64,000 nucleotides of DNA, taken from assembly GCA_963735045.1 (NCBI GenBank), contig CAVTIZ010000002.1:744001-808000 (forward strand). The letters run 5' to 3'. The translations under genes were made by a program, and so were the position numbers. The notes under the pieces were generated by a model. That model was given only the letters and a program-made list of their open reading frames with translations. It ran no database searches and was not told the origin of the DNA. The stretch comes from Salsipaludibacter sp963735045. Its GTDB lineage: Bacteria; Actinomycetota; Nitriliruptoria; Nitriliruptorales; Nitriliruptoraceae. Positions 52,194-60,666 of this stretch are shown here, piece after piece; within the stretch, counting starts at the first letter, position 1, and each line of letters starts with the position of its first letter.

Positions 52194-53207
52194 TCAGCCG
52201 AGCCGGTCGGTCAGGCTGGGGGGCAGCACGCGACGGGCCCCCCGGCCGATGGCCGGTCCGACGCCGCTGCGGAAGCCCAGGAACAACGTGATGATGACGA
52301 CGCCGAACACGGCCACCCGGAGCTGGCCCGCGTCACGCAGCACCTCGTCGATGACGGTCAGCGCCACCGCACCGAGCACCGGTCCGGTCAGCGTGCCGAT
52401 CCCGCCGAAGGCCAGGATCACCAGGGTCTCGACATCGACCTCGCCGAAGGCGAAGGTCGTGGGGGAGACGAATCCCTCGGTGATCGCCCACAGCCCGCCG
52501 GCCAGGCCGAGCATGGCCGAGCCGATCGTGCCCGCCCAGATGCGGTACCGGGCCACGTCGATGCCGGCCAGTTCGGCCGCGACCGGGTCGTCGCGCAGGG
52601 CCCGGAACGCCCACCCGAAGTGGGACCGCTGCAGCCAGCGGAACGCGGCCAGGTAGACCACCAGCAGGACCAGGAACACCAGGTAGGCGGGCACCAGCTC
52701 ACGCAGGAACGTGTCGCTGCCGACCTCGACGCGCAGCCCGGTCTCGCCACCGGTCAGCTCGCGCTGGCCGAGCAGCAGGTTGTTGAAGCCGAGGGAGAAC
52801 GTGAGCGTCACGATCCCGGTGAAGATCACCCCGAGCGAGCGCCGCACCGACACCCAGCTGAACAGACCGCCGAGCAGGGCCGACGCGATCGTTCCCAGCG
52901 CCAGCGCGAGCACGCCCGGCACGCCCACCCGGTCGGCCAGGATCGGCGTGGCGTAGCCCGAGACCCCGGCCAGTGCGCCCAGGCACAGGAACAGCTGGCC
53001 GGTGGAGCCGAAGATCACGTTGAAGGCGGTCGCGTAGCAGGCGAACAGCAGCCCGCCCGTGGCCACCCCCATCCAGGTCCGCGAGTCGCCGACGACCAGC
53101 GGCACCAGCGCCAACAGGACGCCGATGACCGCCACGGGCAGGTAGGCGACCAGTCCCGGGCGCGCGCCCGGCCGGACGACGTCGGGGGTCAGCGAGTCGA
53201 GCGACAT
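52194..53207 (-). CDS. livM: HAAT-type ABC permease, LivM-like
   Basis: A 337-residue permease of the branched-chain/hydrophobic amino acid transporter family, with ~8-10 helices. The loop WAFRALRDDPVAAELAGIDVARYR is the conserved LivM coupling motif, and FGGIGTLTGPVLGAVALTV is the closing signature. Last gene of the minus-strand pobR-pobA-livKGFHM set; its start overlaps the livH stop by one base. The genetic link to pobA suggests import of an aromatic acid such as 4-hydroxybenzoate rather than an amino acid. Confidence 0.92.
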   Translation of the reverse strand: MSLDSLTPDVVRPGARPGLVAYLPVAVIGVLLALVPLVVGDSRTWMGVATGGLLFACYATAFNVIFGSTGQLFLCLGALAGVSGYATPILADRVGVPGVLALALGTIASALLGGLFSWVSVRRSLGVIFTGIVTLTFSLGFNNLLLGQRELTGGETGLRVEVGSDTFLRELVPAYLVFLVLLVVYLAAFRWLQRSHFGWAFRALRDDPVAAELAGIDVARYRIWAGTIGSAMLGLAGGLWAITEGFVSPTTFAFGEVDVETLVILAFGGIGTLTGPVLGAVALTVIDEVLRDAGQLRVAVFGVVIITLFLGFRSGVGPAIGRGARRVLPPSLTDRLG

Positions 53208-54070
53208 CAGGTCGTCCTCCCCAGCAGGCCGGTGGGCCGCACCAGGATGGTCAGCGCCGCGGCCGCCAGCAGGATGATGGCGGTGATGTAGGACCCGATC
53301 AAGGCCGCGCTGACCGTGTTGACGATGCCCAGCAGGACCCCGGCGAGCAGCGCCCCGCGGGCGCTTCCCAGGCCCCCCACCACCGTCACGATCAGGGCCA
53401 GGATCGTGTAGCTGACACCCGACGACGAGGTCACCGGGGACGTCATCGACTGGGTCACCGCGAACAGCCCGGCCAGCGCGCCGCTGAGCGCGAAGATCAG
53501 GGTTCGCACGGCGGCCGGGTTGACGCCCACCAGCTGGGCGCCGGTCTCGTCCTCGATGACCGACCGCACGGCTCGTCCGGTGCGGGTGGCACGCAGGAAG
53601 GCCACGACCGCGACGATCGCCACCAGCGTGATCCCGGACGCGTAGAGACTGCCGCGGCGGATCGTGATGCCCAGGACCTCCACGGCGCCGCCACTGCCCA
53701 CCCGCAGGGTCAGCGCCTCACTCGGGTAGCGCCACACCAACAGGCCGTCGATGACGAACGCGACCCCGAGGGTGACCAGCAGGCTGAGCAGGACGCGGGC
53801 CTCGCCGCGCTCGCGGTAGACCCCACGCATGACGGTCTGGTCGAGCAGGAGTCCGGCCAGCATGGCCGTCGTGACCACGACCAGACCCGTGACGGGGATG
53901 CTGGCCCCGGCGTCCAGCGCCACCGCCCCGACGATGGCGCCGAGCACGGCGATCTGGCCGTGGGCCAGGTTGAGGATGCCGCCCAACCCGTACAGCAGGG
54001 TCAGGCCGACGGCCAGCAGGCCCAGTTGGAGCCCACCGATCAGCCCGTCGACGATCACGGCCGGGTTCAT
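53207..54070 (-). CDS. livH: HAAT-type ABC permease, LivH-like
   Basis: A 287-residue inner-membrane permease. GLTLLYGLGGILNLAHGQIAVLGA is the LivH hallmark, TRTGRAVRSVIEDETGAQLVGV the coupling helix that meets the ATPases, and VGGLGSARGALLAGVLLGIV the C-terminal signature. ATG at 54070; the frame remains open upstream, but that DNA overlaps livF. One-base overlap with livM. Works as a heterodimer with LivM. Confidence 0.92.
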   Translation of the reverse strand: MNPAVIVDGLIGGLQLGLLAVGLTLLYGLGGILNLAHGQIAVLGAIVGAVALDAGASIPVTGLVVVTTAMLAGLLLDQTVMRGVYRERGEARVLLSLLVTLGVAFVIDGLLVWRYPSEALTLRVGSGGAVEVLGITIRRGSLYASGITLVAIVAVVAFLRATRTGRAVRSVIEDETGAQLVGVNPAAVRTLIFALSGALAGLFAVTQSMTSPVTSSSGVSYTILALIVTVVGGLGSARGALLAGVLLGIVNTVSAALIGSYITAIILLAAAALTILVRPTGLLGRTT

Positions 54071-54107
54071 CGTCGGGTCCCCCTGGTGGCGACTGCGGGT
54101 GGCCGCG

Positions 54108-54809
54108 TCACGCGATCCCCAGGTAGGCACGCCGGACCTCGGGATTGTCGCGGAGGTCGTCGGAGGACCCCTGCAGCCCGAGGCGGCCGTCCTCGATGAC
54201 GTAGCCACGGTCGGCCAGGTCGAGTGCGAGCGGGACCTGCTGCTCGGCGACCAGCACGGTCAGGCCCTCCCGTCGCAGCACGGCCAGGGCCCGGTATGCG
54301 TCCTCGGCCAGCCTGGGGGCCAGCCCGGTGGTCGGCTCGTCCAGCACGAGCAGCCGCGGGCCGCCCATCAGCGCGCGGCCCACCGCGAGCATCTGCTGCT
54401 CGCCGCCGCTGAGGGTCCCGGCGCTCTGGCGGCGTCGCTCCTTCAACCGTGGGAACAGGTCGTAGACCTGCGCGAGGCGGTCCGGGTCGGGGGCGTCGGG
54501 GTGGGCGCCCAGCACCAGGTTCTCCCCGACCGGCATGCCGGGGAACAGGTGGCGTTCGGCCGGGACGTAGGCCAGCCCACGCCGGGCAACCACGTGGGCC
54601 GGCTCACCGAGCAGCTCGTCGCCGTCGAAGGTGACGCTGCCGGCCGTGGCCGCCAGCAGGCCGGCGACACCCCGCAGCGTGGTCGTCTTGCCGGCACCGT
54701 TGGAGCCGATGAGCGCGACCGCCTCGCCCGCATCGATGGACAACGACACGCCGTGGACCACCGTGGAGGGCCCGTAGCCCACGTCCAGGTCACGGACCTC
54801 AAGCAGCAT
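54108..54809 (-). CDS. livF: HAAT-type ABC ATPase, LivF-like
   Basis: A 233-residue ATPase. Walker A GSNGAGKTTTL (~35-45), signature TLSGGEQQMLAVGRALM, Walker B RLLVLDEPTTGLAP, and the LivF-typical LVAEQQVPLAL (VEQ in place of the usual H-loop context). Length and motifs are standard. The ATG at 54809 overlaps the livG stop by 11 bp. Pairs with LivG to power the LivHM channel. Confidence 0.94.
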   Translation of the reverse strand: MLLEVRDLDVGYGPSTVVHGVSLSIDAGEAVALIGSNGAGKTTTLRGVAGLLAATAGSVTFDGDELLGEPAHVVARRGLAYVPAERHLFPGMPVGENLVLGAHPDAPDPDRLAQVYDLFPRLKERRRQSAGTLSGGEQQMLAVGRALMGGPRLLVLDEPTTGLAPRLAEDAYRALAVLRREGLTVLVAEQQVPLALDLADRGYVIEDGRLGLQGSSDDLRDNPEVRRAYLGIA

Positions 54810-55542
54810 CGGCGGCCCCCGTGCCCAGGTAGGCCTCCACGACCCGCCGGTCGCGCATGACCTCGTCGGGCACGCCCTCGGCCAGCAGGTGGCCCATGTC
54901 CAGTACGACGACCCGGTCGGCCAGGGCCCGCACGGCGCGCATCACGTGTTCGACCCACACCACGGTCACGCCGAGCTCGCTGCCCAGGCGACGCACGATG
55001 GCGATCGAGGTCTCGAGTTCGCCCGGGTTGAGGCCGGCCATCACCTCGTCCAGCAACAGCAGTCGGGGTCGACCCGCGACGGCCCGGGCGAGGTCGAGGA
55101 CGCGCTGTTCGTGGAGGGTGAGCTGGTCGACGTCCCAGTCCGCCTTGTCGTCGAGACCGACCAGGGCGAGGGCCTCGTGGCCGGCCTCCAGGGCGTCGCC
55201 CTCGGGTCGCCGGCCCCCCGAACTGCCGAACATCGCCCCCAGGGCCGCGTTGTCCCCGACCGTCATGGAGTGGAACACGCGGGGGTGCTGCAGCACCTTG
55301 GCGATGCCACGATGGCGGATGGCGTGGCTGGGCAGTCCGGTGATGTCGCGGCCGTCGAAGGTGATGGTCCCGGACGTGGTTGCGTGCATCCCGCTGATGG
55401 CCTTGAGCAGGGTCGACTTCCCGGCGCCGTTGGGGCCGATGACGGCGAACACCAGGCCCTCCTCGACGTCGAAGGAGACGTCGTCGACGGCCGGCAGCCC
55501 ACCGAAGTGCTTGCTGACGTCGCGCAGTTCCAGGATGGCCAT
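54799..55542 (-). CDS. livG: HAAT-type ABC ATPase, LivG-like
   Basis: A 247-residue ATPase. Walker A GPNGAGKSTLL (~36-46), Walker B RLLLLDEVMAGLNPGE with the LivG-typical AGLNP, and H-loop VWVEHVMRAV. The signature region is DQLTLHEQRVLDLARAV: the LSGGQ motif has become LTLHEQ, lacking both glycines. LivG proteins vary here, and LivF keeps a canonical signature, so one composite site may be weak. ATG at 55542; the frame is open upstream but unconserved. It begins 88 bp after livK. Confidence 0.93.
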   Translation of the reverse strand: MAILELRDVSKHFGGLPAVDDVSFDVEEGLVFAVIGPNGAGKSTLLKAISGMHATTSGTITFDGRDITGLPSHAIRHRGIAKVLQHPRVFHSMTVGDNAALGAMFGSSGGRRPEGDALEAGHEALALVGLDDKADWDVDQLTLHEQRVLDLARAVAGRPRLLLLDEVMAGLNPGELETSIAIVRRLGSELGVTVVWVEHVMRAVRALADRVVVLDMGHLLAEGVPDEVMRDRRVVEAYLGTGAADAA

Positions 55543-55630
55543 GTCGGTCCCCGGGGCGGTCCCGGGCGGAGTTCGCCCGGTGTGGGTGGCGGTCGGGGCG
55601 GCCACGTGACCGCCCGACGCACCAGTCGGT

Positions 55631-56938
55631 TCACTCGGGCACGTAGGGCTCCAGCGGCTCGGGGACCACCAGGGTCTCCGGGTACCAGTTCGCACCGGGG
55701 TTGACGCCATCGGGCGGTGTGGTCTCGACCATCTGCACGAAGATCGGCGTGGCCTCGGCCAGCTCGCCCCACTCCGTCCAGCTCAGCGGGAACGCGTAGC
55801 CCGGGAGGTCGTCGAAGCTGGTCTCGTGCAGGTGCTCGGCGATGGCGACCGGGTCGTCGCCGACCTCGGCGACGGACTCGGCGACCGCGGTCACGATGCC
55901 GTAGCCCGCGACGGCGTCGTCCTCCATGAAGCTGAAGTCGGTCTCCTCGGCGAACCGGGTGGCCAGCTCCTGGTAGGAGTCGGAGTCGTAGTCGGCGCAC
56001 CCGAAGTCGGAGTACTTGCCCAGGGCGACGTCACCGACGCCGTCGTAGACGGTCGCCAGGGGCGCGTAGGGACCCGCCACGGGGACGTCCAGGCCCAGGT
56101 CGGTGGCCTGGATGGTGATCGGCCCGGCACCCGGCGGGTGTCCGGTCGCGATGATGATCTCGGGTCCGAAGTCCTGCAGGTTGCGCAGGTAGGTCGTGAA
56201 CTCCGTCTCGGTCACCGGGGCGACCTCGACCTGCAGCTCCACCCCGTCGAGGCCGTCGATGGCCTCCTCCAGGGCGCCGCTGACCGACTGGCCCCACGCG
56301 TAGTCGGCGATGATGGCACCGACCTTGGTCACGCCCTCGGACTCGACGTAGTCGGCCACCGGGCCGGCGATCATCGGCGCCGCCGGGAGGCAGGTCCGGA
56401 AGGTGTAGCGGCTGTCGGGGGTCAGGATCGGGGCGGCCCCGGCCTTGACCAGGAACAGCGGCGTCTCGAGCTCCTCGGCGGTCTGGCCGGTGGCCAGGCC
56501 GACGTCGGAGGAGATGATCCCCCCGACGGCCACGACGCCGTCCTGTTCGACCATGCGTTCGAACTCGCTGACACCGGTCTCCGGGTTGTTCTCGTCGTCG
56601 GCCTCGACCAGTTCGATCATGCGCCCGTCCACACCGCCGTCGGCGTTGATGTCGTCGGCGGCCATCTGCATGCCGGCGGTCAGCTGCACGCCCCAGGGGG
56701 TGAACGGTCCCGTCAAGGACGTCAGCGTGCCGATCCGGATCGGTTCCCCGGAGCCCTCGGCAGCCGCGGTCTGGTCGGCGCCGTCGTCGGTGGCGGCCGG
56801 TTCGCTGGCGTCGTCGGCCGCGGGTTCGCTGGCGTCGTCGGTGGCCTCCTGCGTGGCGTCGTCGCCACCGCAGCCAGCCAGGACCAGGGCGGCCACGGCC
56901 ACGGCGGCCAGCAGGTGTCGGGTGTTCATCCGTCTCAT
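55631..56938 (-). CDS. livK: HAAT-type substrate-binding lipoprotein, LivK-like
   Basis: A 435-residue periplasmic-binding-type protein anchored by lipid. Signal peptide and lipobox ALVLAGC (Cys ~23), an acidic Ala/Ser/Glu linker with two DDASEPAA repeats (~27-60), then a type I solute-binding fold (GTLTSLTGPFTPWGVQLTAG; ADDINADGGVDGRMIELV; VGGIISSDVG). Two ATGs, 56938 and 56929, are possible. The pocket cannot be assigned by eye. Lying between pobA and livG, it probably binds a hydroxylated aromatic acid, by context only. Confidence 0.92.
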   Translation of the reverse strand: MRRMNTRHLLAAVAVAALVLAGCGGDDATQEATDDASEPAADDASEPAATDDGADQTAAAEGSGEPIRIGTLTSLTGPFTPWGVQLTAGMQMAADDINADGGVDGRMIELVEADDENNPETGVSEFERMVEQDGVVAVGGIISSDVGLATGQTAEELETPLFLVKAGAAPILTPDSRYTFRTCLPAAPMIAGPVADYVESEGVTKVGAIIADYAWGQSVSGALEEAIDGLDGVELQVEVAPVTETEFTTYLRNLQDFGPEIIIATGHPPGAGPITIQATDLGLDVPVAGPYAPLATVYDGVGDVALGKYSDFGCADYDSDSYQELATRFAEETDFSFMEDDAVAGYGIVTAVAESVAEVGDDPVAIAEHLHETSFDDLPGYAFPLSWTEWGELAEATPIFVQMVETTPPDGVNPGANWYPETLVVPEPLEPYVPE

Positions 56939-56996
56939 GGGTGCGCTTTCGTCTCGGTCGGTGCGGTGGCGGGCGGGGTCGGTGTGGGGCCCGGGC

Positions 56997-58220
56997 TCAG
57001 GCGGCGTCGGCGAGGTGGTCGGGCGGCGCCAGCAGTTGGTCCAGCGGGATCGGCAGGCCGGTGTAGTTGTCGGCGAAGGTCGCACGGGCATGGGGCGAGC
57101 CGGCGAGGTGGTGGAACTCGGCGGCCTGGATGCGCCGGTCGAAGCCGTCGGCGTCGGGGAAACGGTGGGTCAGGTGGGTCAGCCACCACGAGAACCGCAC
57201 CGCCTTCCACACCCGGCGCAGGGCCACCTCGGAGTAGGCGTCGATGGCGCCGTGGTCGCCGTCGACGACGACCCGGCGAAGCGCCTCGGCAGCCAGCACC
57301 ACGTCCCCGATGGCCAGGTTGAGGCCCTTGGCCCCGGTCGGTGGCACGACGTGGGCGGCGTCGCCGGCCAGCAGCAGCCGGCCATGGCGCATGGGCTCGG
57401 ACACGAAGCTTCGTAGTGGCGTGATCGACTTGTCGATGGACGGGCCCGTGACCAGGCCGTCGGCGACGGAGTCGGGCAGGCGGGCCACCAGTTCGCTCCA
57501 GAAGCGGTCGTCGGACCAGTCCCGGACCACGTCGTCGGCGTCGCACTGGACGTAGTAGCGGCTGAGCATGGCATGGCGCATCGAGCACAGCGCGAAGCCC
57601 CGCTCGTGGCTGGCATAGACCAACTCGTGGTCGACCGGCGGGGTCTCGGACAGGATCCCGAGCCAGCCGAACGGATACGAGCGTTCGTGGCTGCGACGCC
57701 GGTCGGGTGGGACGTGGTCGCGGCACACGCCGCGTGAGCCGTCGCAGCCCACGACCCAGTCGCAGTCCAGTCGGTGGTCCTGGCCGTCGCGGGTGAAGGT
57801 GACCGCCGGCCCGTCGGTCTCGAGGTCGTGCAGGGCGACGTCGTCGACCTCGTCGAGGATCGCCACGCCGTCGTCGTCGAGTGCGGCGTAGAGGTCGTGC
57901 TGCACCTCCGTCTGGCCCCACAGCATGACGCGGCGACCGACCGACTCCGCGAAGTCGACCCGCAGGTGGCCCTGGTCGAGGGCCAGCCCCACGCCGTCGT
58001 GGAACTCACCGCCGTCGTCGCCGTCCATGCGGTCGGCCAGTCCGGCCTCGCGCAGCACCGCCACGCTTCCGGCCTCGAGCACGCCGGCACGGATGCGGCC
58101 CAGGACGTGGTCGCGGGAGCGACGCTCCAGCACCACGCTGTCGATGCCGGCGCGATGGAGCAGGTGGGCCAGCAGGGATCCGGCCGGCCCCGCCCCGACG
58201 ATCGCCACGGTGGTCCTCAT
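56997..58220 (-). CDS. pobA: 4-hydroxybenzoate 3-monooxygenase
   Basis: A 407-residue class A flavoprotein hydroxylase turning 4-hydroxybenzoate into protocatechuate with NAD(P)H and O2. FAD motif GAGPAGSL (9-16), RIRAGVLEAGSVAVLREAGL (the PobA substrate/FAD segment), the DG motif in CDGSRGVCRD, and the second FAD motif GDAAHVVPPTGAKGLNLA. The last two blocks and the overall length match PobA closely. ATG at 58220 overlaps the IclR gene's stop by 4 bp. The product feeds directly into PcaHG encoded on the opposite strand. Confidence 0.93.
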   Translation of the reverse strand: MRTTVAIVGAGPAGSLLAHLLHRAGIDSVVLERRSRDHVLGRIRAGVLEAGSVAVLREAGLADRMDGDDGGEFHDGVGLALDQGHLRVDFAESVGRRVMLWGQTEVQHDLYAALDDDGVAILDEVDDVALHDLETDGPAVTFTRDGQDHRLDCDWVVGCDGSRGVCRDHVPPDRRRSHERSYPFGWLGILSETPPVDHELVYASHERGFALCSMRHAMLSRYYVQCDADDVVRDWSDDRFWSELVARLPDSVADGLVTGPSIDKSITPLRSFVSEPMRHGRLLLAGDAAHVVPPTGAKGLNLAIGDVVLAAEALRRVVVDGDHGAIDAYSEVALRRVWKAVRFSWWLTHLTHRFPDADGFDRRIQAAEFHHLAGSPHARATFADNYTGLPIPLDQLLAPPDHLADAA

Positions 58221-58996
58221 GCGGACTCCTGACGGGGCCGTGGGCCGGCCAGGGACATGGCCCGGGTGAGCCCGTCGGCGGCCGCCAGGAGTGGGGGCAC
58301 GATCTGCGAGTCGATCTGCTCGCGGCTGGTGCGCGACGCGTGGGTCGACACGTTCATCGCGGCCACCACGCCACCGTCGGCGTCGTGGACCGGCGCGGCC
58401 ACGGACCGCACGCCCACCTCCAGTTCCTGGTCCACGAGTGCCCAGCCCTGCTCCCGGACCTCCCGCAGGCGCTCGACCAGGCCGGCATGGTCGGTGACGG
58501 TGGTCGGGGTGGTGGTGGTGCGGTCGCTGGCATCCCAGATGGCGCGGACGCGCTCGGGTGGCAGCCACGCCAGCTGGGCCCGTCCGAGCGAGGTCTGGAA
58601 GGCGCGGAAGCGGGTGCCGAGACCGATCGAGACCGTCATCAGCCGCTTGGCCTGGACCCGCGCGACGTAGACCACGTCGGTGCCGTCCAGCACCGCGACG
58701 GAGGTGGACTCACCGGTGGCCGCGGACAGCGTGTCGAGGAAGGGCTCGGCCAGTTGGGCGACGGACTGCGACGACAGGAACGCATACCCGAGGTCCAGCA
58801 CCCGGGCGGTCAGCTCGAAGCTCGTGCCACGCCGGCGCGCGTAGCCGAGGGCCTCCAGGGTGTGCAGCAGGCGCCGGGCGGCGGCCCGGCTCAGCCCGGT
58901 CGCGGCGGCCACCTCCGACACGCTCTGGTGCGGGGTCCCCGGCCCGAAGCTGCGGATCACGGCGAGCCCACGCTCGAAGGACTGGACCGTCTCCAT
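58217..58996 (-). CDS. IclR-family regulator (PobR/PcaR type)
   Basis: A 259-residue regulator. N-terminal winged helix: VQSFERGLAVIRSFG, SVSEVAAATGLSRAAARRLLHTLEALGYA. The C-terminal IclR effector domain (~85-250) includes TSVAVLDGTDVVYVARV and GVRSVAAPVHDADGGVVAAMNVS. Within the family the VQSFERGLxVI start is typical of PcaR/PobR/PcaU regulators of aromatic catabolism. GAGGAGT lies upstream of the ATG. It is coupled to pobA (ATGA) and divergent from pcaH; two palindromes in the spacer are probable binding sites. Confidence 0.92.
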   Translation of the reverse strand: METVQSFERGLAVIRSFGPGTPHQSVSEVAAATGLSRAAARRLLHTLEALGYARRRGTSFELTARVLDLGYAFLSSQSVAQLAEPFLDTLSAATGESTSVAVLDGTDVVYVARVQAKRLMTVSIGLGTRFRAFQTSLGRAQLAWLPPERVRAIWDASDRTTTTPTTVTDHAGLVERLREVREQGWALVDQELEVGVRSVAAPVHDADGGVVAAMNVSTHASRTSREQIDSQIVPPLLAAADGLTRAMSLAGPRPRQESA

Positions 58997-59033
58997 GCCA
59001 CTCCTCGGCCACCTATGCTGGCACACCTGTCGA

Positions 59034-59068
59034 TGTTCGCTGGACGAACAGTCGTTCGCTGTGCGAAC
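59034..59068. promoter_or_regulatory. Two palindromic operators for the IclR-type regulator
   Basis: GTTCGCTGGACGAAC (59035-59049) and GTTCGCTGTGCGAAC (59054-59068). The first pairs GTTCG with CGAAC; the second is a perfect GTTCGC-tgt-GCGAAC palindrome. Their centres are 19 bp apart, about two helical turns. The sequence type agrees with IclR/PobR-like sites (GTTCG...CGNAC). The remaining ~170 bp to pcaH holds only the promoter region; no further gene is seen. Confidence 0.7.
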
Positions 59069-59238
59069 ACTGCGGAGAACATAGTGAGGAGTCGACGTGA
59101 TGACAAGGGCCTCGGGCGGAGCGGGTGTCGCGACGGGGACGGACGTCGCGGCCGGGGTCGCGAGGGTGGGCACGCTGCAGACTAACCGGTCAGTCAGGAC
59201 GGGACAAGGGGTTCGACCGGTGCCTCGGGAGGTCCGTC

Positions 59239-60027
59239 GTGGCTGAGCTCGGACCCTCACTGCCAGCCACCCACGCGCGTGACCACCGCGACCACCCCCC
59301 GTTCCGCTACCCGGACTACAAGTCGACACTGGCGCGGTCGCCCGACCACGACCTCGAGGCCATCCTGCACACCCTGTCGGAGGCCACGGGTCCCGGGCCG
59401 GCCTGGGCCGAGGTCTCCCCGGAGGACGCCGACCTGACCACCAATGCCGGCACCGGTGGTGTCGCCATCGGCGCTCGCACGATCGTGACCGGTCGGGTGC
59501 TCGACGCCGCCGGCAACGGCGTCCCCCACACCCTGGTGGAGATCTGGCAGGCGAACGCGGCCGGCCGCTACGCCCACTGGCGCGAGACCGACTACGACGC
59601 CCCCCTGGACCCCAACTTCCTCGGCGTCGGCCAGTGCCGGACCGGGGCCGACGGGTCCTACCGGTTCCTCACGATCCGGCCCGGTCCCTACCCCTGGGGC
59701 AACCACTCCAACGCCTGGCGCCCGGCCCACATCCACCTGTCCGTGCTGGGTCCGTCGCTGGGCAGCCGGCTGGTCACCCAGCTGTACTTCGACGGGGACC
59801 CGATGCTGCACCTGGACCCGATCTACTGCTCGGCGCCTGCCCAGTCACGACACCGCATGCTCGCCCACTACGACCACGACGTCACCGAGGCCGACTGGGC
59901 CACCGGCTGGCGCCTCGACCTGGTCCTGGCCGGCGCCGAGGCGACACCGTGGGAGTTCCATCCCGACGAGGCCGTCCGCCAGAACCGCCGGGACGCCGGC
60001 CTGCACGGCGGGTGGGAGCGGGCATGA
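59239..60027 (+). CDS. pcaH: Protocatechuate 3,4-dioxygenase beta subunit
   Basis: A 262-residue intradiol dioxygenase subunit carrying the Fe(III) site. It opens protocatechuate to 3-carboxy-cis,cis-muconate. Ligands by motif: Tyr111 (GRYAHW), Tyr151 (GPYPWG), His164 and His166 (RPAHIH), with Arg161 preceding. The N-terminal PPFRYPDYKSTLARSP is characteristic of PcaH. GTG start at 59239 with GGGAGGT at good distance. First gene of pcaHGIJ, divergent from the IclR regulator; its stop overlaps pcaG as ATGA. Confidence 0.96.
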   Translation: MAELGPSLPATHARDHRDHPPFRYPDYKSTLARSPDHDLEAILHTLSEATGPGPAWAEVSPEDADLTTNAGTGGVAIGARTIVTGRVLDAAGNGVPHTLVEIWQANAAGRYAHWRETDYDAPLDPNFLGVGQCRTGADGSYRFLTIRPGPYPWGNHSNAWRPAHIHLSVLGPSLGSRLVTQLYFDGDPMLHLDPIYCSAPAQSRHRMLAHYDHDVTEADWATGWRLDLVLAGAEATPWEFHPDEAVRQNRRDAGLHGGWERA

Positions 60028-60611
60028 CGACCGGCCGCGGCCAGACGCCGTCGCAGACCCTGGGACCGTTCTTCGGCATGGTGCTGGGTCGTCCGGGCGA
60101 CCGTGTGCTGGTCGCCGAGGACACGCCGGGCGAGCGCCTCCACGTGGGGGGACGGTTGCTGGACGGCAACAGCGACCCGGTCGAGGACGGGCTGGTCGAG
60201 CTGTGGCAGGCCAACGCCGCCGGGCGCTACCGCCACCCGGTCGACGACCGCGACGACTCGGCCCTGGCCCCGGGCTTCACCGGGTTCGGGCGGTGCCCCA
60301 CCGGGCACGGGGACGGGGCCTGGTCGTTCACCACCGTGCGCCCGGGGCCCGTCCCGGACGGCCGCGGCGGGGTGCAGGCGCCGCACCTGGGACTGGTCGT
60401 GCAGGCCCGGGGGATGCTCGGTCCGCTGTTCACGCGGCTGTACTTCGGTGACGACGAGGCCAACGACCGCGACGCGGTGCTGGCGGCGGTGCCCGCCGAG
60501 CGCCGGGCCACCCTGGTCGCCGCGCGCGGCGAGGACCGGGACGGGGCGGCGATGTTCCACCTCGACCTGCGTCTGCAGGGTCCCGACGAGACGGTCTTCT
60601 TCGACGTCTGA
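60024..60611 (+). CDS. pcaG: Protocatechuate 3,4-dioxygenase alpha subunit
   Basis: A 195-residue partner of PcaH. SQTLGPFFGMVL at the front and VELWQANAAGRYRHP match PcaG. It shares the fold of PcaH but lacks the His-x-His iron ligands: the region reads APHLGLVVQARGML. This is normal, because only the beta subunit holds iron. Translation is coupled to pcaH by ATGA. A 55-bp gap with a GACAGGAC-type site leads to pcaI. Confidence 0.95.
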   Translation: MTTGRGQTPSQTLGPFFGMVLGRPGDRVLVAEDTPGERLHVGGRLLDGNSDPVEDGLVELWQANAAGRYRHPVDDRDDSALAPGFTGFGRCPTGHGDGAWSFTTVRPGPVPDGRGGVQAPHLGLVVQARGMLGPLFTRLYFGDDEANDRDAVLAAVPAERRATLVAARGEDRDGAAMFHLDLRLQGPDETVFFDV

Positions 60612-60666
60612 TCCCGCCCCACGACGCCCCGTTCTCGACGACCCTCCCACGACAGGACGGCCCACC

